Of a DNA stretch of 10,480 bases, positions 1 through 6,239 are shown piece by piece (within the stretch, counting starts at the first letter, position 1; each line of letters begins with the position of its first letter). A program made the position numbers and the translations under genes. The notes under the pieces are model-generated. The model did not search any database and was not told the DNA's origin. It saw only the letters and a program-made list of their open reading frames with translations. The DNA comes from Acidobacteriota bacterium (GTDB lineage: Bacteria > Acidobacteriota > Thermoanaerobaculia > Gp7-AA8): assembly GCA_003222375.1 (NCBI GenBank), contig QHVX01000055.1, positions 1 through 10,480 on the forward strand. Direction: 5' to 3'.

Positions 1-135
1 ATCCTCGCGGGCGTGCGCAGCGGTGATGATGGTCCGCTGCCTGCGCGAACGGAGTTGCTGACGAAGCCGTTCTCGATCGACGACCTGGTCGAGGCGATCG
101 TGCGGCTGGTCTATTCGCCGAGCAGCGATTTGTAG
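1..135 (+). CDS. C-terminal end of a receiver-domain protein (partial)
   Basis: The reading frame is open from base 1 to a TAG at 133-135 and gives 44 residues. They end in LTKPFSIDDLVEAIVRLV and a short tail. A K-P-F followed by an amphipathic helix with the L-x-x-x-I pattern is the end of a CheY-like receiver domain: the conserved beta-5 lysine, a cis-proline and helix alpha-5. The lysine is encoded at 64-66. The receiver therefore forms the extreme C-terminus of the protein. That fits a single-domain response regulator or, commonly, a hybrid histidine kinase with a C-terminal receiver. The N-terminal part lies outside the window, so the two cannot be told apart. The last 25 bp overlap the 3' end of rsmI on the other strand. 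A stand-alone HPt gene lies about 0.8 kb away and could be a phosphorelay partner (inference). Confidence 0.7.
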   Translation: MLAGVRSGDDGPLPARTELLTKPFSIDDLVEAIVRLVYSPSSDL

Positions 136-938
136 ACTTCGTTTTTTCGAAGGCCGAACTTCTCGGCGACCGCTTTGACGGCATCGTTACGTCGCATTCC
201 GCTGTCGCGCAGCCGTTCAAACTCCCGCGCGACTTGCTCTGCCGAAAATTTCGGCGGCTGCGTTAACGCGGCGGCAAAGACGAGCGTGACCTCGCCGCGG
301 ACTATGCCGCGCTTTTTCAATTGCTCGAGCACGTCCGAGATCGAGCCGCTGATGAATTCTTCATGGACCTTCGTCATTTCTCGCGCGACCGTGACCTCGA
401 CGTCGCCGAGGACCTCGAGGGCGTTGTCGAGGGATTCGGTGACGCGTTCCGGCGATTCGTAAACGATCGCCGTCTGTCCGATCGCCTTGATGCGGCGGTA
501 AAACTCCTTCCGCTCACCTTCGCGGTGCGGCGTGAAGCCGAAGAATGTGAAGGGGAGGGGAGCAATGCCGCTCGCGACGAGGGCCACGATTCCCGCGAAA
601 GGGCCCGGAATCGGCTCGATCGTGAGTTTGCGTTCGCGAGCGAGGCGCACGAGGCGGAAGCCGGGATCGGAGATGACCGGCATTCCGGCATCGCTGACCA
701 GCGCTACCGTCTCACCATCGGCAACCGCCTCAATAATATGTTCGCTTTTATCATCTTCATTATGTTCATGAAAACTATGCACGTTTCCATCGATTCCGAA
801 ATGTGTGAGCAGTTTTCGGGTGTGCCGCGTGTCTTCGCACAGGATCAGGTCCGCTGATTTGAGAGCTTCCACCGCTCGCGGCGACAGATCGGACAGATTG
901 CCGATGGGAGTTCCGACGATGAGCAACTTGCCTGGCAC
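111..938 (-). CDS. rsmI: 16S rRNA (cytidine-1402-2'-O)-methyltransferase RsmI
   Basis: RsmI is an SAM-dependent tetrapyrrole-methylase-fold enzyme. It 2'-O-methylates C1402 of 16S rRNA in the decoding centre of the 30S subunit, alongside the N4 methylation made by RsmH. The 275-residue protein has the family signatures in order. They are IVGTPIGNLSDLSPRA (about 7-22), LCEDTRHTRKLL (33-44), the HEHNE segment (57-61), VSDAGMPVISDPG (81-93), PIPGP (109-113), YESPERV (160-166), and a C-terminal region with a DAVKAVAEKFGLRKNEVY helix-turn-helix-like end. The length is close to the usual 270-290. The start is GTG at 936-938; the protein then begins MPGKLLIVGTP, as expected for the family. No clear Shine-Dalgarno precedes it. 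It lies 16 bp downstream of the HPt gene and is probably translated from the same message. Codons 47-71 (about 726-800) are noticeably richer in A/T than the rest of the gene. Confidence 0.96.
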   Translation of the reverse strand: MPGKLLIVGTPIGNLSDLSPRAVEALKSADLILCEDTRHTRKLLTHFGIDGNVHSFHEHNEDDKSEHIIEAVADGETVALVSDAGMPVISDPGFRLVRLARERKLTIEPIPGPFAGIVALVASGIAPLPFTFFGFTPHREGERKEFYRRIKAIGQTAIVYESPERVTESLDNALEVLGDVEVTVAREMTKVHEEFISGSISDVLEQLKKRGIVRGEVTLVFAAALTQPPKFSAEQVAREFERLRDSGMRRNDAVKAVAEKFGLRKNEVYKSLLGE

Positions 939-954
939 GCGCCGGAGTCTACTG

Positions 955-1278
955 CTACTGCAGGCGTTGCTGCGCCGCGCTGACCTCGCGTTCGAGCTCG
1001 TGAGACAGCACGATCAACATCTCCGACAACTCTTCCGGCGTCGGACGCTGCGTCTCGGCTGGATCGAAAAAGAGACTCAACTCGTCGCTCATGCGGCGGG
1101 CGAGCTCGGTGATCCGCGGAAAGCCGAGTGATCCGCCGGAGCCCTTCAATTGATGTGCGACGAACAGCAGCTCGGGGAAAGAAGTCTTGAGGTCCCGGCT
1201 CTGCCGGCGCACGCGCACGGCGGTCTCGTGAACATTTTGGAGGTAGTCCTGCTGCAGCGCGCGGAGATCTTCGGTCAC
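955..1278 (-). CDS. Stand-alone HPt (histidine phosphotransfer) protein
   Basis: This 107-residue all-helical protein is essentially one HPt domain. The diagnostic motif is AHQLKGSGGSLGF (41-53). His42 is the expected phosphorylated residue, and the LKGSGGSLG stretch matches the H-x-L-K-G-x-x-x-x-x-G pattern of HPt four-helix bundles. It has no kinase ATPase, receiver or membrane segment. HPt proteins relay phosphate between receiver domains, typically from a hybrid kinase to a response regulator. The GTG start (1276-1278) overlaps the TGA stop of the upstream methyltransferase in a GTGA arrangement, so translation is probably coupled. rsmI follows after 16 bp. The phosphorelay partner is not in the window apart from the receiver fragment at 1-135. 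A link to that fragment is plausible but not shown. Confidence 0.88.
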   Translation of the reverse strand: MTEDLRALQQDYLQNVHETAVRVRRQSRDLKTSFPELLFVAHQLKGSGGSLGFPRITELARRMSDELSLFFDPAETQRPTPEELSEMLIVLSHELEREVSAAQQRLQ

Positions 1279-1949
1279 GCTCCCGTTCGCCTGCGAAAGC
1301 TACGCCACAGAAAAATTGCCGCCGCGGCAGCGACATTGAGCGATTCGACGCGGCCGGAAGTCTCGATCGCGACGGCCTTTGCCCTCCCTCGCAAGGCAGG
1401 CGAGACGCCCTGCCCTTCGCTGCCAAGGACGAGGATTCCGGCCGGCAAGTCGTTTGTCGACCCATCGGCGTCGGCGACGAATATCGATTTCTTGGTCGCC
1501 AGCAATTCGTCGGCGGCCATCGAAACGATCGGCACGTTGAGAATCGCTCCGGCCGATGCGCGAATCGCCTTCGGTCCGAACGGATCGGCACAGCCGGGCA
1601 GAAGGACGATGCCGGCTGTATCGAACGCCGCCGCGAGCCGCACGATCGTCCCGACGTTGCCGGGATCCTGTACACCATCGAGCGCGACGACCAGCGCATC
1701 GGCGCGTGAAAAAATCTGCTCGGCTTTCCATCGCGGACGCTGGAAGAGTCCGATCACGCCCTGCGATGTCTTCGTGTCGGTGATCGATTTGAGCAGAGTT
1801 GGTGAAAAAGCAGGAAGCGGAATCGGCTTCCACCCCGCGGCGATCGCATCGGCGACCGCCTTCGGTCCTTCGATGACAATTTCGTCACGATGCTCACGCA
1901 TCGCCGTGCGCACGCGCTTGTACGACGCGTTGTCTTTGCTCGTGATCAT
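1275..1949 (-). CDS. TrmH/SpoU-family RNA 2'-O-ribose methyltransferase
   Basis: This 224-residue SPOUT-class methyltransferase has the trefoil-knot signature motifs of TrmH-family enzymes. Motif 1 is DGVQDPGNVGTIVR (91-104, with Asn98 and Arg104). Motif 2 is VLGSEGQGVSP (174-184, with Glu178). Motif 3 is VESLNVAAAAAIF (201-213, with Ser203 and Asn205). A short N-terminal segment (1-70: SKDNASYKRVR, then VIEGPKAV) is a reduced L30e-like substrate-binding domain of the kind found in RlmB and similar enzymes. Members methylate ribose in 23S rRNA or tRNA; the target nucleotide cannot be read from this sequence. The ATG start at 1947-1949 has a good Shine-Dalgarno (AAAGGA, on the complement of 1958-1963) eight bases upstream. 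It is the first gene of a probable operon with the HPt gene and rsmI, and it is divergent from the exchanger gene, with only 29 bp between start codons. Confidence 0.93.
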   Translation of the reverse strand: MITSKDNASYKRVRTAMREHRDEIVIEGPKAVADAIAAGWKPIPLPAFSPTLLKSITDTKTSQGVIGLFQRPRWKAEQIFSRADALVVALDGVQDPGNVGTIVRLAAAFDTAGIVLLPGCADPFGPKAIRASAGAILNVPIVSMAADELLATKKSIFVADADGSTNDLPAGILVLGSEGQGVSPALRGRAKAVAIETSGRVESLNVAAAAAIFLWRSFRRRTGA

Positions 1950-1978
1950 GCAGAGGTTCCTTTAGACTTCGGGCCGCG
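1950..1978. promoter_or_regulatory. 29-bp divergent spacer with candidate promoter elements
   Basis: Two start codons point away from each other with only 29 bp between them, so the two promoters must overlap each other or the coding ends. Toward the minus-strand operon, the complement of 1979-1984 reads TATCAT. It would put a transcript start about 22-25 nt before the ATG, leaving room for the AAAGGA Shine-Dalgarno; no good -35 is visible. Toward the plus strand, TAGACT (1963-1968) ends ten bases before the exchanger ATG, which would give an almost leaderless message. Both are weak motif matches only. Confidence 0.3.
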
Positions 1979-3127
1979 ATGATACTGAAAACGTCCGGCC
2001 TCTCTTCGCTCTGGACGTTTCCCAGCATCCTGCTCTCGGCATTCGTCATCGCGTGGGGCGCCGAGGCGGCGCAGTTTCTGATCTCGCAGGGGCTGGCGCT
2101 CGCGATTCTCGCGTGGCTGCAGACCATGCCGGAGTTCGCGGTCGAAGCCGTGATCGCATGGCAGGCGGGCAAGGATCCTTCGAAGATGCCGCTCGCGATC
2201 GCGAATTTCACCGGCAGCCTTCGCCTGCTCGTTGGACTTGGATGGCCGATGATCTACTTCGTCGCGGCCGTTTTTCGAAAGAAGTTGATCGCCATCCGCC
2301 TCGACGACGAACATTCGGTCGAGATCTTCGGGCTGCTTCTTCCGATCCTCTATTTCACGTTCATCTGGTGGAAAGGCACGCTCACGCTGTGGGACGCCTT
2401 TCCGCTGACCGCCTGCTATGTCGCGTATTTGTGGGTGCTCTGGAAAATCCCGCCGCGCGAAAGCAATGAAGAGGCGCTCGAGGACCTCGGCGTCATCCCG
2501 CGAAAAACGCTGGCGCTGCCGCCGGCGCAACGCAACTTCGCGATCTGGATGCTCTTCATCGTCGGCGGTGTGATTCTCTATTTTTCGGCGCATCCGTTTC
2601 TCGACTCCATGCTCGGGCTGGCGGCGTCCTTCGGAGTCTCGACCTTCGTCTTCGTGCAGTGGGTCGCGCCGTTTCTCTCCGAGTTTCCCGAAAAGCTCAG
2701 CGCTTTTTACTGGGCCCGCAAAGTCTCGACCGCCAACGTCGCGCTGATGAACATGGTCTCCTCGAACATCAATCAGTGGAGCATCCTCTCGGCGATGATC
2801 CCGATTCTGTTCGTGATCAGCGCCGGCAAGCTGCAGCCGCTGGTCTTCAACGAGTTTCAGCGCCACGAGATCCTGCTCACGATCCTCCAGAGCTTTCTCG
2901 GCTTCCTGCTGCTCATCAATCTGGAGCTCAAAGCGCACGAGGCCGGCGTGCTTTTCGTTTTCTGGTTCGTCCAGTTCGTCGTTCCATCGTGGCGCGAAGC
3001 CATGATTTACGTGTATCTTGGATGGTGTCTCATCGAGATCGCGCTCTTGATCGCCAGAAGATCCGCACCGCCTGCATGGCATGGATTGCGCCGGACATTC
3101 GCTGAGCACGTAGCGGCCAAGTCATGA
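1979..3127 (+). CDS. CaCA-superfamily (sodium/calcium exchanger-like) membrane protein
   Basis: The 382-residue polytopic inner-membrane protein has about ten hydrophobic segments. Two related regions match the alpha-repeats of cation/Ca2+ exchangers in degenerate form. Repeat 1 (about 45-95) has the TMPEF element with Glu52, then ANFTGSLRLL. Repeat 2 (about 228-280) has SEFPEKL with Glu238, then MNMVSSNINQW. In CaCA proteins the T-S-x-P-E glutamates and the G-N-x-x-G-S-N asparagines/serines coordinate the cation, so two-fold transport architecture is likely. The substrate is uncertain because several signature glycines are missing. A hydrophilic loop at about 157-187 separates the halves. 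An in-frame stop at 1943-1945 leaves the ATG at 1979 as the earliest ATG; no Shine-Dalgarno is evident. The stop overlaps the aminotransferase start by 4 bp (ATGA). Alternative: a divergent family sharing only the fold. Confidence 0.75.
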   Translation: MILKTSGLSSLWTFPSILLSAFVIAWGAEAAQFLISQGLALAILAWLQTMPEFAVEAVIAWQAGKDPSKMPLAIANFTGSLRLLVGLGWPMIYFVAAVFRKKLIAIRLDDEHSVEIFGLLLPILYFTFIWWKGTLTLWDAFPLTACYVAYLWVLWKIPPRESNEEALEDLGVIPRKTLALPPAQRNFAIWMLFIVGGVILYFSAHPFLDSMLGLAASFGVSTFVFVQWVAPFLSEFPEKLSAFYWARKVSTANVALMNMVSSNINQWSILSAMIPILFVISAGKLQPLVFNEFQRHEILLTILQSFLGFLLLINLELKAHEAGVLFVFWFVQFVVPSWREAMIYVYLGWCLIEIALLIARRSAPPAWHGLRRTFAEHVAAKS

Positions 3128-4323
3128 CGACTTCAATCAAACCGTCGGTTCGACTGACGCGGCGCGTCACCGGGATTCGCATCTCGCCGACGATCGCCGT
3201 GATGAACAACGCCCAGGAGCTGATCGGACGGGGCGTCGACGTGGTCGATTTCGGCCCGGGCGAGCCCGATTTTCAGACGCCGCAATCGATCTCGGCCGCC
3301 GGAAAGCGCGCCATCGACAAGGGCCAGACGAAATACACCAGCAACGCCGGAACGAAAGCGCTGCGCGATGCGATTGCCGCGCGCTATCAACGGCGTTGGG
3401 GCGCTCGCGTCACCGCCGACAACGTCATCGCTGGAACCGGCGGAAAGCAGGAGCTGTTCAACGTCATCCTCTCAACCGTCGAAGAGGGCGATGAGGTCAT
3501 CATTCCGTCGCCGTATTGGGTGAGTTTTCCCGACCAGGTCCAGTTCGCCGGCGGAACGCCTGTCTTCGCAGCGACCGCGGCGCCGAAATTCCGGCCGACA
3601 TTCGAGTCAATCGCGGCAGTTGGCAGCGAGCGAACGCGCGGCGTGATCATCAACTCGCCGTGCAACCCGACCGGCGCGGTGATCGAGGCGTCCGAGCTCG
3701 AGAAAATCATCGAGTGGTGCAGCGCGCGCGATGCGTTTCTGCTCTTCGACGAAACGTACGAATTCTTCGTCTACCACGGCGCGCAGCATGTCTCCGCCAT
3801 GCGCTGGTACAACGAGCATCCGGAGACTGTCATCACAGTCAACTCGATGTCCAAGACCTTCGCGATGACCGGCTGGCGACTCGGGTTCGCCGTTGGGCAT
3901 CCCAACATCATCTCGGCGGCGTCGAAGATCCAGAGCCATTCGACATCCAATCCGAGCTCGATCTCGCAGGCCGCCGCGCTGGAGGCGCTGAGCCATGACG
4001 CGCCCGAGGTCGAGGAGATGCATCAGGCGTATTCGGAGCGGCGCGCGTGGCTCGTTCCGGCGATCAACGCAATCGACGGATTGTGCTGCACCGATCCCGA
4101 CGGAGCGTTTTACCTCTTCCCGGAAGTGAAAGCGGTCTACGGGAAAGGAAAGGTCCGCGATTCCAATTCGTTCGCGCAGTACCTGCTCGACGAAGCCCGG
4201 GTGGCGGTCGTGCCCGGCATCGCGTTCGGGTCGGATGACCACGTCCGCATCAGCTACGCCACTTCGATGGACAGGCTCCGTGAAGGTGTCCTTCGGATCG
4301 AGGCCGCTCTTCGCAAGTTGTAG
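3124..4323 (+). CDS. Class I/II PLP-dependent aminotransferase (aspartate aminotransferase-like)
   Basis: This is a 399-residue fold-type I aminotransferase, the usual length for bacterial subgroup Ib aspartate aminotransferases. Visible hallmarks are the DFGPGEPDF entry motif (about 42-50) and YTSNAG (68-73). The NPTG segment has Asn181, and the FDETYEFF segment has Asp209 (pyridine nitrogen) and Tyr212. SMSKTFAMTGWRLG contains the Schiff-base Lys244, and VRISYA has Arg375 for the substrate alpha-carboxylate. It would transfer an amino group between an amino acid and 2-oxoglutarate in the cytosol, most probably aspartate. Aromatic, alanine or prephenate specificity cannot be excluded from sequence. 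The ATG shares ATGA with the exchanger stop, implying coupled translation. No obvious terminator follows; the next gene begins 67 bp downstream with its own strong ribosome site. Confidence 0.93.
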   Translation: MTTSIKPSVRLTRRVTGIRISPTIAVMNNAQELIGRGVDVVDFGPGEPDFQTPQSISAAGKRAIDKGQTKYTSNAGTKALRDAIAARYQRRWGARVTADNVIAGTGGKQELFNVILSTVEEGDEVIIPSPYWVSFPDQVQFAGGTPVFAATAAPKFRPTFESIAAVGSERTRGVIINSPCNPTGAVIEASELEKIIEWCSARDAFLLFDETYEFFVYHGAQHVSAMRWYNEHPETVITVNSMSKTFAMTGWRLGFAVGHPNIISAASKIQSHSTSNPSSISQAAALEALSHDAPEVEEMHQAYSERRAWLVPAINAIDGLCCTDPDGAFYLFPEVKAVYGKGKVRDSNSFAQYLLDEARVAVVPGIAFGSDDHVRISYATSMDRLREGVLRIEAALRKL

Positions 4324-4379
4324 GGAATCAAAGCCCAAAGACCCCCCGTTGTACCTCGCGCCTCTCATAAGGTAACCAC

Positions 4380-4385
4380 AAGGAG
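4380..4385 (+). promoter_or_regulatory. Shine-Dalgarno deciding the PPIase GTG start
   Basis: AAGGAG lies five bases before a GTG at 4391-4393. This makes GTG the start, directly followed by a lysine-lysine signal peptide n-region. It is the clearest ribosome binding site among the plus-strand genes in the window. Confidence 0.85.
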
Positions 4386-4390
4386 AACGT

Positions 4391-5398
4391 GTGAAGAAAG
4401 TAATCATCACTGTCAGCGCACTTGCGCTCGCGCTCGTCGCGCTGGCGCAGGACAAACCGGCGGCGCCGCCCGCGACCCCAACGGCAGCGACGACGACTGC
4501 CGCTGTGACCGCGACCAATACCGATCCAGTGATCATCACCGCGGGAACGGTAGCGATTCACAAGTCGGACTTCGAGACGGCTGTGAAATCGCTTCCCGCC
4601 GAATATCAGTCCTACGCCCTCGGACCGGGCAAGAAGCAGTTCGCGGACGACTACCTCCGCATGAAGCTTCTGGCCGCCGAAGGATTGAAGAATGGGCTCG
4701 ATAAGGACGCCGACGTCCAGAAGCAGCTCACGCTGCTTCGCGAGAACCTGGTCGCGCAGGAAGAGCTCAAGCGCCTCGATAGCACCATCGCGGTCAGCGA
4801 CGCCGATCTCAAGAAGGCCTACGACGAAAACAAGAAAGAATATGAGCAAGTAAAAGCGAAACATATTTTGATCGCTTTTAAAGGCAGCCCGGCCGCGCCC
4901 AAGGGCAAGAAAGAGCTGACCGACGCCGAAGCGAAGGCCAAAGCCGAAACGCTGCGCGCAGAAATCGTCGCCGGCAAGGCGAAATTCGAAGATGTTGCGA
5001 AGAAGGAGTCCGACGACACCGAGACCGGCAAGAACGGCGGTGAGCTGGGCGCCTTCTCACGCGGCCAGATGGTGCCGGAATTCGAGCAGGCGGCATTCTC
5101 CGCAAAGGTCGGCGACATGACGCCGGTCGTCCGCACGCAGTTCGGCTACCACATCATCAAAGTCGAAGAGCATTCGATGACGCCGTTCGAGCAGGTGAAG
5201 CCCACGCTCGAAAAGAACGTCAAGCAGAAGAAGTTGCGCGACACGCTCGACGCGCTGAAGGAATCGGCGAAGCCCGTTTACGACGAGGCCTACTTCGCGC
5301 CGCCTCCAGCGCCGCCGGCGCCGAAACCACAGGTTGCACCTGCGGCCGCGCCAAAGAGCGAAAAACCGGCAGCCCAGAAGCCGGTCAAGAAGCCGTAA
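4391..5398 (+). CDS. Secreted parvulin-type peptidyl-prolyl cis-trans isomerase (SurA/PrsA-like)
   Basis: The 335-residue exported protein has a Sec signal peptide (MKK, a hydrophobic core, probable cleavage after ALA at about 19). There is no lipobox cysteine, so it should be periplasmic. An Ala/Pro/Thr-rich linker (20-45) leads to a SurA-N-like helical chaperone region (about 46-150). A single rotamase domain follows (about 154-262) with KAKHILI (His158), GGELGAFSRGQMVPEF (217-232) and FGYHIIKV (His254). A Pro/Ala/Lys-rich tail (303-335) ends the protein. Parvulins catalyse prolyl isomerisation and help fold envelope and outer-membrane proteins. Codons across 4835-4885 are unusually A/T-rich for this gene and contain a small perfect inverted repeat. 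It may be transcribed alone or with the preceding aminotransferase. Confidence 0.93.
   Translation: MKKVIITVSALALALVALAQDKPAAPPATPTAATTTAAVTATNTDPVIITAGTVAIHKSDFETAVKSLPAEYQSYALGPGKKQFADDYLRMKLLAAEGLKNGLDKDADVQKQLTLLRENLVAQEELKRLDSTIAVSDADLKKAYDENKKEYEQVKAKHILIAFKGSPAAPKGKKELTDAEAKAKAETLRAEIVAGKAKFEDVAKKESDDTETGKNGGELGAFSRGQMVPEFEQAAFSAKVGDMTPVVRTQFGYHIIKVEEHSMTPFEQVKPTLEKNVKQKKLRDTLDALKESAKPVYDEAYFAPPPAPPAPKPQVAPAAAPKSEKPAAQKPVKKP
4851..4880. repeat. Perfect 8-bp inverted repeat inside the PPIase gene
   Basis: TAAAAGCG at 4851-4858 is matched by its exact reverse complement CGCTTTTA at 4873-4880 across a 14-nt A/T-rich loop. It sits in the codons for the first beta strand of the rotamase domain (VKAKHILIAFKG), in an A/T-rich island of a GC-rich gene. 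It may be chance. Confidence 0.5.
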
Positions 5399-5410
5399 GC
5401 CTTCCGCCCG

Positions 5411-5487
5411 CCCGCCCGGTTAGGACGTTGGGATGTTGGGACATGTTCGTCCATCATCCCAACATCCTTACATCCCAACCGGGCGGG
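5411..5487. repeat. 77-nt intergenic palindrome built from octamer repeats
   Basis: The left arm 5411-5441 and right arm 5457-5487 are reverse complements at 27 of 31 positions, around a 15-nt loop. The outer 11 bp (CCCGCCCGGTT) and inner 11 bp (GGATGTTGGGA) are perfect. Within the left arm, three octamers of the form GTTGGGAT follow each other (GTTAGGAC, GTTGGGAT, GTTGGGAC). The right arm holds the same unit on the other strand (GTTGGGAT, GTAAGGAT, GTTGGGAT). No T-run follows either arm, so it is not a classical intrinsic terminator. It could still stop or process the PPIase transcript. It fills most of the 110-bp gap between the PPIase gene and the 71-aa gene. Confidence 0.85.
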
Positions 5488-5493
5488 TGGTCA

Positions 5494-5508
5494 TGCTAAC
5501 TTAGCCGC
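5494..5508 (+). promoter_or_regulatory. Extended -10 promoter, probably leaderless start
   Basis: TGCTAACTT (5494-5502) is an extended -10 (TG-n-TAnnnT) that ends six bases before the ATG at 5509. That spacing puts the predicted transcript start at the start codon. No Shine-Dalgarno is present, which agrees with leaderless translation. The -35 position falls inside the palindrome and shows no consensus. Confidence 0.45.
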
Positions 5509-5724
5509 ATGGAAATACCTGCGAAGGTCTCGGTCTTCAACAAAACGGTCGAGTTCAAGGGCAAGCCGGGCACTCTGGTCGCCATCAACGATCTCGGCTT
5601 TTACGAGATCATCGTCGAGGTGCAGCAGCGGAACCACACTGTGCTGTTTCCGATCATGGAAACCACGGTCATCTTCAATGAGGCGCTGCCGTCGATCGAA
5701 GCCGACTTCGAAGTCGAAAGATAG
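5509..5724 (+). CDS. Small conserved-looking protein of unknown function (71 aa)
   Basis: I do not recognise this family. The protein is short, soluble and rich in alternating hydrophobic/polar segments, for example KVSVFNKTVEF, TLVAINDLGFYEIIVEV and HTVLFPIMETTVIF. That suggests a small all-beta fold. It has no cysteines, signal peptide or membrane segment, and it ends in an acidic stretch (EADFEVER). The ATG at 5509 is preceded by an extended -10 rather than a ribosome site. The ORF lies alone between the palindrome and the convergent DUF1761 gene, with 3 bp between stop codons. That no other gene covers this stretch and that its frame is GC-typical support it being real. No function is proposed. 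Confidence 0.7.
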   Translation: MEIPAKVSVFNKTVEFKGKPGTLVAINDLGFYEIIVEVQQRNHTVLFPIMETTVIFNEALPSIEADFEVER

Positions 5725-5727
5725 GCG

Positions 5728-6156
5728 CTACCGCCAGACCGCCAGGATGATTCCTGCGATTACGAACGAGACGAGGTTGTAGCCGGAGTTGATCAGCCAC
5801 AAGGCCTTCGGCTGCATCGAGAACAGCGACGTCGCGTAGCTCGTCGTCGCCGCAAATCCGAGCCAGCACAGCGCGCCCACTTCGGCGCCGCGCAGCGCCG
5901 ACAAAGGCGGGAAGTGTTTCACGACGATCGCCATCACCCACGCGATGACCAATCCGCTCACCAGTGCAAGGCCGTACATGATCGGCATCGCGCGCTTCGC
6001 CTCCGGCGTTGCCATGTAGGTTTTCATCTCCTCCTCATTTTTTCCCATGAGGCGAGTCCACGGTTTTGCGAAGAGGACGGGCGAATACCACAGCCCACCG
6101 AGGATGAAGATGACAACACCACTGACAAGGACAGCCAGATAGTTCACTTGCGGCAT
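5728..6156 (-). CDS. DUF1761-family integral membrane protein
   Basis: The 142-residue protein has about four transmembrane helices (roughly 7-25, 57-79, 89-107, 120-140). The N-terminal pattern NYLAVLVSGVVIFILGGLWYSP, then LFAKPW and a polar stretch with MGKNEEEMK, matches the DUF1761 family as I know it; function is unknown. Length is typical. The ATG at 6154-6156 has GAGGG at spacing of about five bases on the complement. The 3' end is convergent with the 71-aa gene, with 3 bp between, and the 5' end is divergent from the cytochrome gene. Confidence 0.8.
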   Translation of the reverse strand: MPQVNYLAVLVSGVVIFILGGLWYSPVLFAKPWTRLMGKNEEEMKTYMATPEAKRAMPIMYGLALVSGLVIAWVMAIVVKHFPPLSALRGAEVGALCWLGFAATTSYATSLFSMQPKALWLINSGYNLVSFVIAGIILAVWR

Positions 6157-6165
6157 GATTCCCTC

Positions 6166-6193
6166 ATCGTACGCCGGCGCTGCGTTGCCTCAA
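6166..6193 (-). promoter_or_regulatory. Candidate promoter of the DUF1761 gene
   Basis: On the minus strand TTGAGG (complement of 6188-6193) and TACGAT (complement of 6166-6171) are 16 bp apart. Each matches the sigma-70 consensus at four of six positions. The -10 ends nine bases before the ATG, so the leader would be very short. In that case the GAGGG would sit mostly upstream of the transcript start. Confidence 0.35.
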
Positions 6194-6239
6194 AGTGAGA
6201 GGCTGTCCGCTGGTGCTGAACATGCAGGCGCCGGCCGGC

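Noticed and set aside
845..1699. Long open frame opposite and across hpt and the TrmH gene
   Set aside because: The Arg/Ser/Pro-rich composition is typical of an out-of-frame translation, and it spans two well-supported genes.
1946..3109. 387-codon open frame on the minus strand opposite the exchanger gene
   Set aside because: It is highly charged and low-complexity, lies opposite a clear membrane protein with exchanger repeats, and is a typical GC-rich shadow frame.
4349..4373. TTGTAC and TAAGGT as a promoter for the PPIase gene
   Set aside because: The 13-bp spacing is too short and the predicted start would nearly reach the Shine-Dalgarno; not supported enough to list.
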